Part shown: in pieces, positions 52,225-60,630 of the stretch
Numbering within the stretch: the first letter of the stretch is position 1
How the letters are laid out: every line of letters starts with the position of its first letter
Assembly (NCBI GenBank): GCA_031390755.1
Contig: JANMTS010000148.1
Location: 1-64,000, forward strand
Length of the DNA: 64,000 nucleotides
Direction: 5' to 3'
Source of the DNA: DATMER01 sp031390755
Lineage (GTDB): Bacteria > Acidobacteriota > Thermoanaerobaculia > Multivoradales > UBA5704
The notes under the pieces: model-generated
The model's input: the letters and a program-made list of their open reading frames with translations, nothing else
Databases searched by the model: none
What the model was told of the DNA's origin: nothing
Program-made: the position numbers and the translations under genes

Positions 52225-53322
52225 ATGAACATCAGATGGAAGACCCTGAGAGTGGCACTCCTTGTCCTGCCGGTGCTCGTGGCCTGGACCTCACCGGTGC
52301 ATGCAGGGGGGCTGACCCAGCGATTGACCGCGGCAGAGGTTGCCTGCAATGCCCAACAGTTGGACCGGCTTCAAGCCCGAATCTCGACGGGAGCCATCCA
52401 ACTCAGGGAGTTCCAACTTCCCAAGACGGTCATGGTCACCTACAGCAACGAGCATGGCTACTACGAAGGCCTGGCTCTGACAAACCAGAACTGGAGGACG
52501 GACCCCTTCACCGGCCTGCCCCCTCCAACTCCCGAGCGTTATCTATCCTTTCACCTGAATCCCAGCATCCGTACGCTGCTTTTGAACCCGGACCGTCCGC
52601 CCGTCGGGCAGATTTCCCTGGGCCGCGAACAGGCGAATTCAAACCTGGTGACGCCTGGAGGTCCGTTCGACCTCTCGGTGATGATCAACCCTACGCTTGC
52701 GGCTAGTGCCCCAAGGCAGGATCTACTGGAGATCAACAACTTCGTGATCCCGGCTCAAGGCGAGCCGTACAACGATTTCCTGGCCAACAGCACAAAGCCG
52801 GGGCGGGGCCTGGAGCAGGATGGGCTGCTGACACCCTGCCACAACAAGCTCACTGACTTCGACCGACACGTTTTTGCCCTCCTCCAGCGCATGCTGAGAA
52901 CCGAAGGCTACATCGAAGAAGAGCACCAACTGAGCGACAACTCAGTCGTCATCTTCCGAGGTGAGGAGGAGCACACCTATCGCTTCACCATCTACCCCTT
53001 GGGCACCCCAGGTCTCTCGCCACCGCTCAACCACGTGGCGGGCGAACTTCAACTGGCCTGGACGCCTGAAGGGAAGATCACGTCGGGAACGATGCGCGTC
53101 CGGCCGCGGTGCTCCGGAACCCCCGACCTCGATTGCAGCAGCACGCTGGCTCTCGTAGCCGCCTTCCTGATTCCACCCGTCTTCGGAGGCAACGAGCTCT
53201 GGCCCGCAGCCGCCTACCAGAACCAGATCTACTTCCTTGGAGTGGGAGAGATCTCCGGTCCGGCAACCTATGACATGGAAGCCCTCCTTGCCGGGACGGA
53301 CTGGAACTCGCCGGCTCCATGA
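52225..53322 (+). CDS. Secreted protein of unknown family, paralog 1
   Basis: 365 residues, signal peptide to about residue 27 (SPVHA). Shares with paralogs 2 and 3: CNAQQLDRLQ, ELPKTV-like FQLPKTVMVTY, YYEGLALTNQ, FHLNPSIRTLLLNP with RPPVGQ, PYNDFLANSTKPGRGL and DGLLTPCHNK, and the C-terminal YDMEALLAGTDWNSP. Six Cys. No known domain. Overlaps paralog 2 by 4 bp (ATGA). Start ATG has GAGGG upstream. Confidence 0.85.
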   Translation: MNIRWKTLRVALLVLPVLVAWTSPVHAGGLTQRLTAAEVACNAQQLDRLQARISTGAIQLREFQLPKTVMVTYSNEHGYYEGLALTNQNWRTDPFTGLPPPTPERYLSFHLNPSIRTLLLNPDRPPVGQISLGREQANSNLVTPGGPFDLSVMINPTLAASAPRQDLLEINNFVIPAQGEPYNDFLANSTKPGRGLEQDGLLTPCHNKLTDFDRHVFALLQRMLRTEGYIEEEHQLSDNSVVIFRGEEEHTYRFTIYPLGTPGLSPPLNHVAGELQLAWTPEGKITSGTMRVRPRCSGTPDLDCSSTLALVAAFLIPPVFGGNELWPAAAYQNQIYFLGVGEISGPATYDMEALLAGTDWNSPAP

Positions 53323-54443
53323 ACGGCGTGCGAATCGAGATGACGCTCGCGCTCAAGCGCCTCGCCAGCCTGAAGTCACTGTGCTTCTCGCTGGCTCTCC
53401 TTCTCGCAGTACCGGTCTGGAGCGAGGGGCTGACACGGCACTTGACCCGAGCGGATGTCGACTGCAACGCCAGCCAGCTGGATCGACTTCTAACCCGGCT
53501 TTCGACTGGCGTCATCCACCTGCAGGAATTTCAGCTACCGAAGACAGTCATCGCGACCTATGGCAATCGCCTCGGTTTCTACGAAGGCCTCGCCTACACG
53601 AATCAACTCTGGCGCCTCCATCCGGTTGGAATTCCTTCCCCACCCACTCCTGAGCGATACCTGGCCTTTCACCTGAATCCGAGCATCCGCACTCTGCTCT
53701 TGAATCCGGCCCGTCCGCCCGTGGGACAGATCGCTCTCGGACGTGAGCAAGCCAGCTCGAACCTCGTCGCACCGGGCGGCTTCTACGACCTTGCGGTGAA
53801 GATCAACCCGACTCTGAACCCAGCCCCTCTCGCCCAGGATCTCCTGGAAATCAACAACTTCGAGATCCCGCTTCCGGGCCAGCCGTACAACGGCTTCCTC
53901 GCGAACAGCACCAAGCCGGGACGCGGCCTGGAGCTCGATGGGCTCCTCTCCCCCTGCCACGATCGCTTCACAGACTTTGACCGGCATGTCTTCGCCGTTC
54001 TTCAGAGGTTGCTTCGCATGAGCGTCTTTGTTCAGGAGGAACAGCAGTACGGTGACATGAACGTCGCCATCTTCCGGGGCGAGGATGAACATACCTACCG
54101 CTTCAACATCTATCCCCTGGGAACTCCGGGGCTCTCACTGGGTCAATCCCATGCTGCGGGCGAGATTCAACTCACCTGGACATCCCAAGGCAGGCTCACC
54201 TCCGGAACCATGAGGTTCTTTCCGGAGTGCTCAGGAGCACCTCGGCTTGACTGCAGCGCCACGCCGGCCATCGTGAGAGCCTTCCTGATTCCCCCCATCT
54301 TCGGAGGGAGCGAGCTCTGGCCCCATGAGGCCTCGTTGCACGAGGTCATCTCCGGAGGGACGGGAGGCTCCGTAGAAGGCCCGGCGACCTATGACTTTGA
54401 AGCCCTCCTCGCCGGGACGGACTGGAACTCGCCCGTCCCATGA
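53319..54443 (+). CDS. Secreted protein of unknown family, paralog 2
   Basis: 374 residues; signal-like N-terminus SLCFSLALLLAVPVWS. Closest to paralog 1 (FHLNPSIRTLLLNP, NNFEIPLPGQ, PYNGFLANSTKPGRGL, SPCHDRFTDFDRHVFAVLQR, EHTYRFNIYPLGTPGLS). Ends YDFEALLAGTDWNSPVP. ATGA overlaps on both sides. Predicted beta-rich, extracytoplasmic; function unknown. Confidence 0.85.
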   Translation: MNGVRIEMTLALKRLASLKSLCFSLALLLAVPVWSEGLTRHLTRADVDCNASQLDRLLTRLSTGVIHLQEFQLPKTVIATYGNRLGFYEGLAYTNQLWRLHPVGIPSPPTPERYLAFHLNPSIRTLLLNPARPPVGQIALGREQASSNLVAPGGFYDLAVKINPTLNPAPLAQDLLEINNFEIPLPGQPYNGFLANSTKPGRGLELDGLLSPCHDRFTDFDRHVFAVLQRLLRMSVFVQEEQQYGDMNVAIFRGEDEHTYRFNIYPLGTPGLSLGQSHAAGEIQLTWTSQGRLTSGTMRFFPECSGAPRLDCSATPAIVRAFLIPPIFGGSELWPHEASLHEVISGGTGGSVEGPATYDFEALLAGTDWNSPVP

Positions 54444-55513
54444 AGCGATGCAGGGCCGGTCTCGTCCTCGCATTGCTCTTTGCGTCCCCAACTTGGTGCG
54501 CTGGGCCTCCCCTATCCCTGACCGCAGAGCAGATGGCCTGCAATGCTGCCCAGCTCGATCGGATGCTCTCCCGCATGACGGCACCTACCCGGGTCTTCCA
54601 TCCGATCGAGCTGCCCAAGACGGTTCTTCTGACCTACAGCAACTCGGTCGGGTTCTACGAAGGGCTGGCGCTCACGAATCAGTTCCTCAGACACCTCACC
54701 ACCCCTGGCGATCTTCCCGTGCCGGAGCATCATCTAGCGTTCCACCTCAACCCGGATGTCAGAACCCTGCTCCTGAACCCTGAACGGCCTCCCGTCGGTC
54801 AGGTCAGCTTGAACCGGGAGCAGAGCGCCTCCAATTCGACCACTCCGGGAACACCCGTCGAGGTCGTCCTGACCCTCGATCCTTCGCTGGCAGGAAATCC
54901 GGCACCGGACCTCCTGATCATCAACAACTTCGAGGTGCCGAACCAGGGGCAGCCGTACAACGGATTTCTCGCCAACAGTACGAAGCCGGGACGAGGGCTC
55001 AGTGTCGATGGCCTCCTCTCCTCATGCCACGACCGCTTCTCGGAGCAGGACCGGCGCGTCTTCGCACTTCTGCAGAGGATCATCCGGTTCCGGGGCGAGT
55101 TGAATGGCGCCTTGCGGGACACGCTGGCCGATGTGAAGGTGGCGATCTTCCGCGCGGAGGAAGAGCAAACGTACCGGCTCAATGTGACCTTCCTCGATCC
55201 GGCAGGCGTGGCCCATGGCCACCTGGCCTTGGAGTTGAGGATCGACTCGACACAGGATGGGCGGCTCACCACGGGAGCATTGACCGCCCTGCCCTCTTGC
55301 ACGGGCGCGCCCTCGCTGGCTTGCACGACCACCGATCTCAAGGTGGAGACGCTCCTCGTGGCGCCGGTCCTGCCGGGCCAGGACTTCTGGAACGATCAGG
55401 CTCCCGAAGCCCGTCGCCTCTTCTTCGACCCGGCCCACCCTCTGCCCGCCCCCATGGCCGTCGACTTCGAAGCGCTGCTGGCCGGCACCGCCTGGAACTT
55501 CCCGGTCCCCTGA
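54440..55513 (+). CDS. Secreted protein of unknown family, paralog 3
   Basis: 357 residues, the most diverged of the three. Signal peptide CRAGLVLALLFASPTWCAG. Core motifs kept: IELPKTVLLTYSNSVGFYEG, FHLNPDVRTLLLNPERPPVGQ-like block, PYNGFLANSTKPGRGL, SCHDRF and VDFEALLAGTAWNFPVP. A fourth copy survives as a fragment at 56311-56425. Last gene of the protease operon. Confidence 0.85.
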   Translation: MKRCRAGLVLALLFASPTWCAGPPLSLTAEQMACNAAQLDRMLSRMTAPTRVFHPIELPKTVLLTYSNSVGFYEGLALTNQFLRHLTTPGDLPVPEHHLAFHLNPDVRTLLLNPERPPVGQVSLNREQSASNSTTPGTPVEVVLTLDPSLAGNPAPDLLIINNFEVPNQGQPYNGFLANSTKPGRGLSVDGLLSSCHDRFSEQDRRVFALLQRIIRFRGELNGALRDTLADVKVAIFRAEEEQTYRLNVTFLDPAGVAHGHLALELRIDSTQDGRLTTGALTALPSCTGAPSLACTTTDLKVETLLVAPVLPGQDFWNDQAPEARRLFFDPAHPLPAPMAVDFEALLAGTAWNFPVP

Positions 55514-55605
55514 AACGCGCCGATCCGTGATCGCGTTCGCCCATGAATCCGAGAGTTGATCAGGAAGGTCCAGATTTCTACGGATTCTGGTGAGCGCCAA
55601 CAGCC

Positions 55606-55697
55606 GGGGACGGCCCGCCGGGCCGGGCCGCCAGAAGCGAGGCCCCTCCCCGCTGGAACCCGGCTCTGGATCTACGTCTCCGGCCGCCCAGGTCTGG
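55606..55697 (+). pseudogene. Remnant of the secreted-peptide/AbrB locus
   Basis: 55606-55625 equals 47984-48003 (upstream of the secreted Asp-rich gene) and 55628-55697 matches the end of the AbrB-like gene (PPEARPLPAGTRLWIYVSGR). In the original the two are about 740 bp apart; here 2 bp. This is a collapsed second copy of the region. The rest of the 256-bp gap 55514-55769 shows nothing else. Confidence 0.65.
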
Positions 55698-55769
55698 TGC
55701 CGGCTGGAGGGACTTCCCTCAAGATGCGGGGTCGGGTATCCTTAAGCGCGACGGGAGACATGGACAAGG

Positions 55770-56015
55770 ATGCTTGACGCCATGAGAGCACCTGTAAAAG
55801 AAGTCGTCGAGAAAGCTCTCAAGCTTGATGAGCACGGCCGCGCCGAGGTCGTCGAAGCACTCATGAGAAGCCTGGAAGTCGAGGGCATTGAGGAAGAGGC
55901 CGACTTCGTTGCAGAGCTCGATCGCCGTGCGGCTGAGATGGAAGCAGGAACGGTGAGAGGCATACCCTGGGAGGAGCTGTGGGGCGAGCTCCAGCGAGAG
56001 CGCGGTGGCTCGTAG
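55770..56015 (+). CDS. Addiction-module antitoxin (RelB-like)
   Basis: 81 residues. VKEVVEKALKLDEHGRAEVVEALMRSLE followed by an acidic tail and IPWEELWGELQRER is the putative addiction-module component family paired with RelE/ParE toxins. Overlaps the toxin gene by 11 bp. A GGGAGA lies 11 bases before the ATG. Confidence 0.85.
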   Translation: MLDAMRAPVKEVVEKALKLDEHGRAEVVEALMRSLEVEGIEEEADFVAELDRRAAEMEAGTVRGIPWEELWGELQRERGGS

Positions 56016-56304
56016 CCCAGTAGAATTCCACTCCGGCGCCCGCGGGGAAATCAGAAAAGCTTGTGCCTGGTACCGAGAACGAAGTCTTGCAGCGGAAGAC
56101 GGGTTTCTCGTTGATCTGAGGCATGCCGTCGAGCAGGTCTCGCTCGCGCCTGATCGCTGGCCTTTCTTCAGCGCCGGAACACGCCGATACGTCTTCAACC
56201 GCTATCCATACAGCTTGTTCTACCGTGTCGTTGGCGACGTGGTGAGAGTTCTGGCAGTTGCGCACGACAAGAAGCGGGAAAGCTACTGGACCGGCCGGCG
56301 ATGA
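56005..56304 (+). CDS. RelE/ParE family toxin
   Basis: 99 residues, GTG start. VEFHSGARGEIRKACAWYRERS, FLVDLRHAVEQVSLAPDRWPFF and RRYVFNRYPYSLFYRVVGDVVRVLAVAHDKR-like ending are typical ParE/RelE. Probably a ribosome-dependent RNase or gyrase poison neutralised by the preceding gene. The pair stands between the paralog 3 region and a paralog remnant. Confidence 0.88.
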   Translation: MARSPVEFHSGARGEIRKACAWYRERSLAAEDGFLVDLRHAVEQVSLAPDRWPFFSAGTRRYVFNRYPYSLFYRVVGDVVRVLAVAHDKKRESYWTGRR

Positions 56305-56310
56305 GACCCG

Positions 56311-56425
56311 CTGTTCTCCCAGTATCTGAGCGAGCCGGACCTCCGCCTCCCGAGCACCACCTCTGGCTTCAACCTCAATCCTGACATTCGAATGCTGCTG
56401 CTCAACCGCTCCGGAGGCTTGCCGG
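56311..56425 (+). pseudogene. Fragment of a fourth secreted paralog
   Basis: Translates as LFSQYLSEPDLRLPSTTSGF then NLNPDIRMLLLNRSGGLP, matching the FHLNPDVRTLLLNP region of the paralogs and the TNQFLRHL segment before it. It begins 7 bp after the toxin gene stop and ends against the convergent histidine kinase gene, with no start or stop of its own. Confidence 0.7.
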
Positions 56426-56432
56426 CAGACCG

Positions 56433-58613
56433 TCAGGCCGCTGAGCGGTTCGCCAGGGGGAGGTCGACCCAGAAGGTGCTGCCCTTCCCGGGCTCGCTGT
56501 CGACGCCGATGCGCCCGCCGTGGTGCTCCACGATCGCCTTGCAGATGGCGAGACCCAGCCCGGTGCCGCCCTTGTCGCGGTTGTCCGAGGTCTCCACCTG
56601 GCCGAACCGTTCGAACACCCGGTCGCGGTAGCCGGCCGGAATGCCGGATCCCTGGTCGCTGACGAAGATCCGAGCCGACGCGACGTTGGCTGGATTAGCG
56701 GTATCGGCAGGATCGGCGGTATCGGCAGGATCGGCGAGGCTGGCCCAGACGCGAACCTCGCTGTCCGCCGGAGAGAACTTCAGGGCGTTCGACAGCAGGT
56801 TGATGAGCACCTGGACGACGCGGTCCGCATCGGCCATCAGGCGAAGCTCCGTCGGCTCGCAGACGAGGGCGATGCGCTGCTCGACGGCGACGGGGCGCAC
56901 CGACTCGATCGCCTGCTCGAACAGCGGCTGGAGGCTCGCCGCCACGATCTTCATCTCCAGCCGGCCGCTGTCCAGACGGTCGAAATCCAGGATGTCGTTG
57001 ATCAGCGCCGTGAGGCGGACCGCGTTGCGCTCGGCGAGCCGCAGGAGGTCGCGCACCTGCGGCGACAGGTCGCCCAGGACGCCGGCCGCCAGGAGACCGA
57101 TCGAGCCGCGGATCGAGGTCAAAGGGGTGCGCAGCTCGTGACTCACCGTCGAGACGAACTCCGACTTGAGGCGATCCACCTCCCGCCGCTCGGAGATGTC
57201 CTGCATGTTGCAGGCGAAGCGCCGGCCTTCGGGGGCTTCGAACTCGAAGAGCGACGACTCCGCCTGAACGACCTCGCCGGTCTTCTTCTTGCCCCGCCAT
57301 TCCGTCACCCTGCCCATCGACTCCTGGTGCGCCCGCCGGAGATAGGCCCTCGCGTCCGTCGCCGGAACGTCGGCGAGGAGCAGCCCCAGGCTTCGGCCGA
57401 TCAGCTCGTCCTCCCGGTAGCCGAACAGCTTCTCGGCGGCTGGATTCACCGACTCGATCAGGCTCCTCTCGTCGAAGGTGATCATCCCGCCGATCATGTG
57501 CCGGAGGAGGGCCCGGTTCCGGGCTTCGCTGATTCCCAGGACGCCTTCGGCCCGCCTGCGCTCCTGGAGCTCGTTGTTCAGCTGGGCCGTGCGGTGGACC
57601 ACCAGCTCCTCCACCCTCTCCGTCCGCGAGGCGACGACGAGGAGAAAGGAGCCCAGCAGCACCGTGAAGAGGAAGCCGCCGAGAAGAATCAGCGAGGCGC
57701 GCCACGAGCCCTGCCCGGGCAAGCGGGTGTCCGTCGCGGCGACCCGAACCTCCCAGGACCGCTCGCCGAACTGGAAGGGTTCCCGCCAGGCCGGACTCGA
57801 GGCCGACCTCTCGTTCCAGGCCGCATCGGCGTGGAGCAGGACGGGGCTCTTCGGGTTCGCGTTGTCGAACAGGGCGACGGTCACGCCGTCCCGAGGGAGT
57901 TGTTGGAGCGCGGTCTCCACCAGATCTCCCAGGCGGAAGGCGCCGGTCGTGTAGCCGCGCAGCTCCTTGCGCCGCAGCTCGACCGTATCCGGCGGCGGGC
58001 CGCCGCCGTAGACCGGAGCGAAGACGAGGACGTTGAGCTGGTCCCCTTCTTCGTTGACGAGCCGGATCGGCCCCGTCGACACGATCCGGCCGGTGTCGCG
58101 GGCCTGTTCCAGCGCCTCGCGCCGCACGGGCTCCGAGGACACGTCGAGGCCCATGGGCTTCTGGTTCGACTCCGGCTCGATGAAATCCACCACGACGTAC
58201 TCGCCGCGCGGGGTCGCCGGCACGCGCCTGCCGTCGTCGGCGAGCTCGGTGATCCGGAGCCCCCTCTGCGCCTCGAACTGCGAGCGGTCCGCGGCGAGGA
58301 TCCGCGGATTCCAGGACAGGCCCCGGGTTCCCGGATGGCGGCTCAGGGCCTGGGTTACGAACTCCCTGAACTCCGTCCGCTCGATCTTCGGCACGGTCAT
58401 GAACAGGTCGTTCAGGGACATGGCCACCTCGAGGTGGCCGTCGCAGCTCACGCGGACGGCGGAGGCGAGCGTCCGCGCCCGTTCCTCGAACGCCCGGTGG
58501 GCGGACTCAGCCTCGCGGCGGCTGGCGAAGAGGAAGAGAAGAATGGAGAGAGCGGATGACACAGCCAGCGGCAGGAATACCGCGAGCCGACGCCGCCGAA
58601 AGAGCCGGGCCAT
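56433..58613 (-). CDS. CHASE/PAS sensor histidine kinase
   Basis: 726 residues. Membrane span 10-30, periplasmic CHASE domain (about 60-270; GLSWNPRILAADRSQFEA, GPIRLVNEEGDQLNVLVFAPVY), second span (LILLGGFLFTVLLGSFLLVVA), PAS (about 375-490), HisKA with VSHELRTPLTSIRGSIGLL, HATPase with LINLLSNALKFSPADSEVRV, DQGSGIP and KGGTGLGLAICKAIVEHHGG. A DPADTADPADTANPANVASA stretch in the ATP domain is a 15-bp in-frame repeat. No partner regulator is next to it. Starts 10 bp after the SDR gene. Confidence 0.95.
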   Translation of the reverse strand: MARLFRRRRLAVFLPLAVSSALSILLFLFASRREAESAHRAFEERARTLASAVRVSCDGHLEVAMSLNDLFMTVPKIERTEFREFVTQALSRHPGTRGLSWNPRILAADRSQFEAQRGLRITELADDGRRVPATPRGEYVVVDFIEPESNQKPMGLDVSSEPVRREALEQARDTGRIVSTGPIRLVNEEGDQLNVLVFAPVYGGGPPPDTVELRRKELRGYTTGAFRLGDLVETALQQLPRDGVTVALFDNANPKSPVLLHADAAWNERSASSPAWREPFQFGERSWEVRVAATDTRLPGQGSWRASLILLGGFLFTVLLGSFLLVVASRTERVEELVVHRTAQLNNELQERRRAEGVLGISEARNRALLRHMIGGMITFDERSLIESVNPAAEKLFGYREDELIGRSLGLLLADVPATDARAYLRRAHQESMGRVTEWRGKKKTGEVVQAESSLFEFEAPEGRRFACNMQDISERREVDRLKSEFVSTVSHELRTPLTSIRGSIGLLAAGVLGDLSPQVRDLLRLAERNAVRLTALINDILDFDRLDSGRLEMKIVAASLQPLFEQAIESVRPVAVEQRIALVCEPTELRLMADADRVVQVLINLLSNALKFSPADSEVRVWASLADPADTADPADTANPANVASARIFVSDQGSGIPAGYRDRVFERFGQVETSDNRDKGGTGLGLAICKAIVEHHGGRIGVDSEPGKGSTFWVDLPLANRSAA

Positions 58614-58622
58614 GAGGGCAGC

Positions 58623-59402
58623 TCACCCGGCGAGGACGCTGCCGCCGTTCACGTTCAGGATCTCGCCGGTGATGTGTCTCGCCAGCGGCGACGCCAGGAA
58701 GAGGACCGGATTGGCGATGTCGTCGGGGGTGGCCACGCGGCGCAGGGGGATCGAGCCCAGGATCTCGTCCCGGCGCTCGTCCAGGGCCACGGCCGTCATG
58801 TCGGTGTCGACCCAGCCCGGAGCCACGGCGTTGACCCGGATGGCGGGGGCCAGCTCCGTGGCCCAGGACTTCGTGGCCGAGATCATCGCGCCCTTGCTCG
58901 CCGCGTAGGGGCTGTAGAAGGCTTCCCCACGCTGGCCCGCGGTCGAGCTGATGTTGATGATGGAGCCGTTCTCCGAGCTCCTCAGCAGGTGGACCGCCTC
59001 GCCCGCGCAGAGGAACGGGCCGATCACGTTCACCGCCAGGGTCGCCATGAGCTGCTGCTGGTCGAGCTTTTCGAGCGGCCCGTGAACCCACACCCCCGCG
59101 TTGTTGACCAGGCAGTCGAAGCCTCCCCACTCCGCCTCCACGGTGCGGAACAGCCGCGCGACGCTCTCCCGTCTCGTCACGTCGCAACGCACGCGCTTGT
59201 GAGGGCGGCCGGAACCGTTGGAACCGTCGGAACCCCCGGAGATACTGCGCAGCTCGGCGAGCAGCTCGTTGGCCTTCACTCCGCTCGCCAGGTACTGGAT
59301 CATCACCGATGCGCCCGCCCGCGCAAAGACGCGGCAGCACGCGGCGCCGATGCCGCGGCTGCCGCCGGTGACCACCACCCGGTACCCGGCGAGATCGATC
59401 AA
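58623..59402 (-). CDS. SDR-family 3-oxoacyl-ACP/CoA reductase
   Basis: 259 residues, TTG start overlapping the thiolase stop. NAD(P) motif VVVTGGSRGIGAACCRVF, NNAG, and the catalytic Ser-Tyr-Lys (ISSTAGQ; YSPYAASKGAM). C-terminal ILNVNGGSVLAG is FabG-like. With the thiolase it could reduce acetoacetyl-CoA, or act in fatty acid synthesis. A SGGSDGSNGSG insert is repeat-like. Confidence 0.9.
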   Translation of the reverse strand: MIDLAGYRVVVTGGSRGIGAACCRVFARAGASVMIQYLASGVKANELLAELRSISGGSDGSNGSGRPHKRVRCDVTRRESVARLFRTVEAEWGGFDCLVNNAGVWVHGPLEKLDQQQLMATLAVNVIGPFLCAGEAVHLLRSSENGSIINISSTAGQRGEAFYSPYAASKGAMISATKSWATELAPAIRVNAVAPGWVDTDMTAVALDERRDEILGSIPLRRVATPDDIANPVLFLASPLARHITGEILNVNGGSVLAG

Positions 59403-60586
59403 GCCGCGGCCTCGACCACCATGGCGATGCCCTGGCCGCCGCCGATGCAGGCCGACGCCACGCCGACGCCTCCGCCCCGGCGGTTCAGCTCCCGCAAGAG
59501 GGTGATGAGCAGGCGCGTGCCCGAGGCGCCCAGAGGATGCCCGAGCGCGATGGCGCCGCCGTTGACGTTGAGCTTGTCCACGTCGAGCTTCAGCTCGCGG
59601 ACCACCGCCAGGATCTGGCCGGCGAACGCCTCGTTGATCTCGAAGAGATCCACGTCGCCGAGCGTCATGCCGGCCCGCTGGAGCGCCGCGTTGATGGCCG
59701 GCGCCGGACCGATGCCCATCCGCGAGGGATCGACGCCCACCGTGGCCCACGAGACGATGCGGCCGAGCGGCTTCCAGCCGCGCTCCCTCGCCCGCTCTTC
59801 GGTGGACAGCAGCATCATGGCCGCGCCGTCGACGATACCCGAGGCGTTGCCCGCGGTGACGAAGCCGTCCTTGTCGAAGGCGGTCGGCAGGCCGCCCAGG
59901 TCGTCCATCGTGGTCTCGGGGCGCAGGTGATCGTCCCGCTCCACGGTCTTCGCCCGCTTGCCCTTGCCCACGGTGACCGGCACGACCTCCTCGGAGAGCC
60001 GGCCGGAGCTCCAGGCCTCGCCGGCCCGGCGCTGGGAGAGGATCGCGAATTCGTCCTGTTCCTGACGGGAGATCCCGTAGTCGCGGGCGAGGTTGTTGCT
60101 CGTCTGGGCCATGTAGCAGCCGCAGTAGCTGTCCATGAGCGCCACCATGAGGAGATCCTGAAGCTGTCCCTGGCCGAGCTTGAAGCCCTTGCGCGCTCCC
60201 CAGATGACGTGCGGCGCCTGCGACATGTTCTCCATGCCGCCGGCCAGGCAGGTCGTGGCCTCGCCGTTCAGGACGAGATGCGAGGCGGAGATCACGGACT
60301 GGATGCCCGAGCCGCACAGCCGGTTCACGGTCAGCGCCGGGGATTCCTGCGGCACGCCGGCCTTGAGCGCCACGTGGCGGGCGCCGTAGATGGCGTCGGG
60401 CGAGGTCTGCAGGGCGTTGCCGACCACGGTGTGGTCGATCTCGGCCGGGTCGACCCCGGCGCGGGAGAGCAGCTCCTTGGCGGTATGGGCAGCCAGGTCG
60501 ATGGCCGAAATGTCGGAAAAGTCCCCGTTGTAGTCGATCATGGGCGTGCGGTACCCATCGACCAGGACCAGGTCTCGTGTTTTCAT
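59399..60586 (-). CDS. Thiolase (acetyl-CoA C-acetyltransferase family)
   Basis: 395 residues from the ATG at 60586, with GGAGG ten bases upstream. Nucleophilic Cys in TVNRLCGSGIQSVI, ALGHPLGASGTRLL with the active His, and SACIGGGQGIAMV with the second Cys. Could make acetoacetyl-CoA for beta-hydroxy acid or PHA metabolism, or degrade fatty acids. The SDR gene overlaps its stop. thrC upstream in the same direction. Confidence 0.95.
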   Translation of the reverse strand: MKTRDLVLVDGYRTPMIDYNGDFSDISAIDLAAHTAKELLSRAGVDPAEIDHTVVGNALQTSPDAIYGARHVALKAGVPQESPALTVNRLCGSGIQSVISASHLVLNGEATTCLAGGMENMSQAPHVIWGARKGFKLGQGQLQDLLMVALMDSYCGCYMAQTSNNLARDYGISRQEQDEFAILSQRRAGEAWSSGRLSEEVVPVTVGKGKRAKTVERDDHLRPETTMDDLGGLPTAFDKDGFVTAGNASGIVDGAAMMLLSTEERARERGWKPLGRIVSWATVGVDPSRMGIGPAPAINAALQRAGMTLGDVDLFEINEAFAGQILAVVRELKLDVDKLNVNGGAIALGHPLGASGTRLLITLLRELNRRGGGVGVASACIGGGQGIAMVVEAAA

Positions 60587-60630
60587 CAGCAATAGGCCTC
60601 CGTTAAACAATCATATCCGCGCCGGGGATC

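Noticed and set aside
59403..60317. N-terminal extension of the SDR frame through the thiolase gene
   Set aside because: It is a shadow of the thiolase; the SDR motif begins right at the TTG of 59402.
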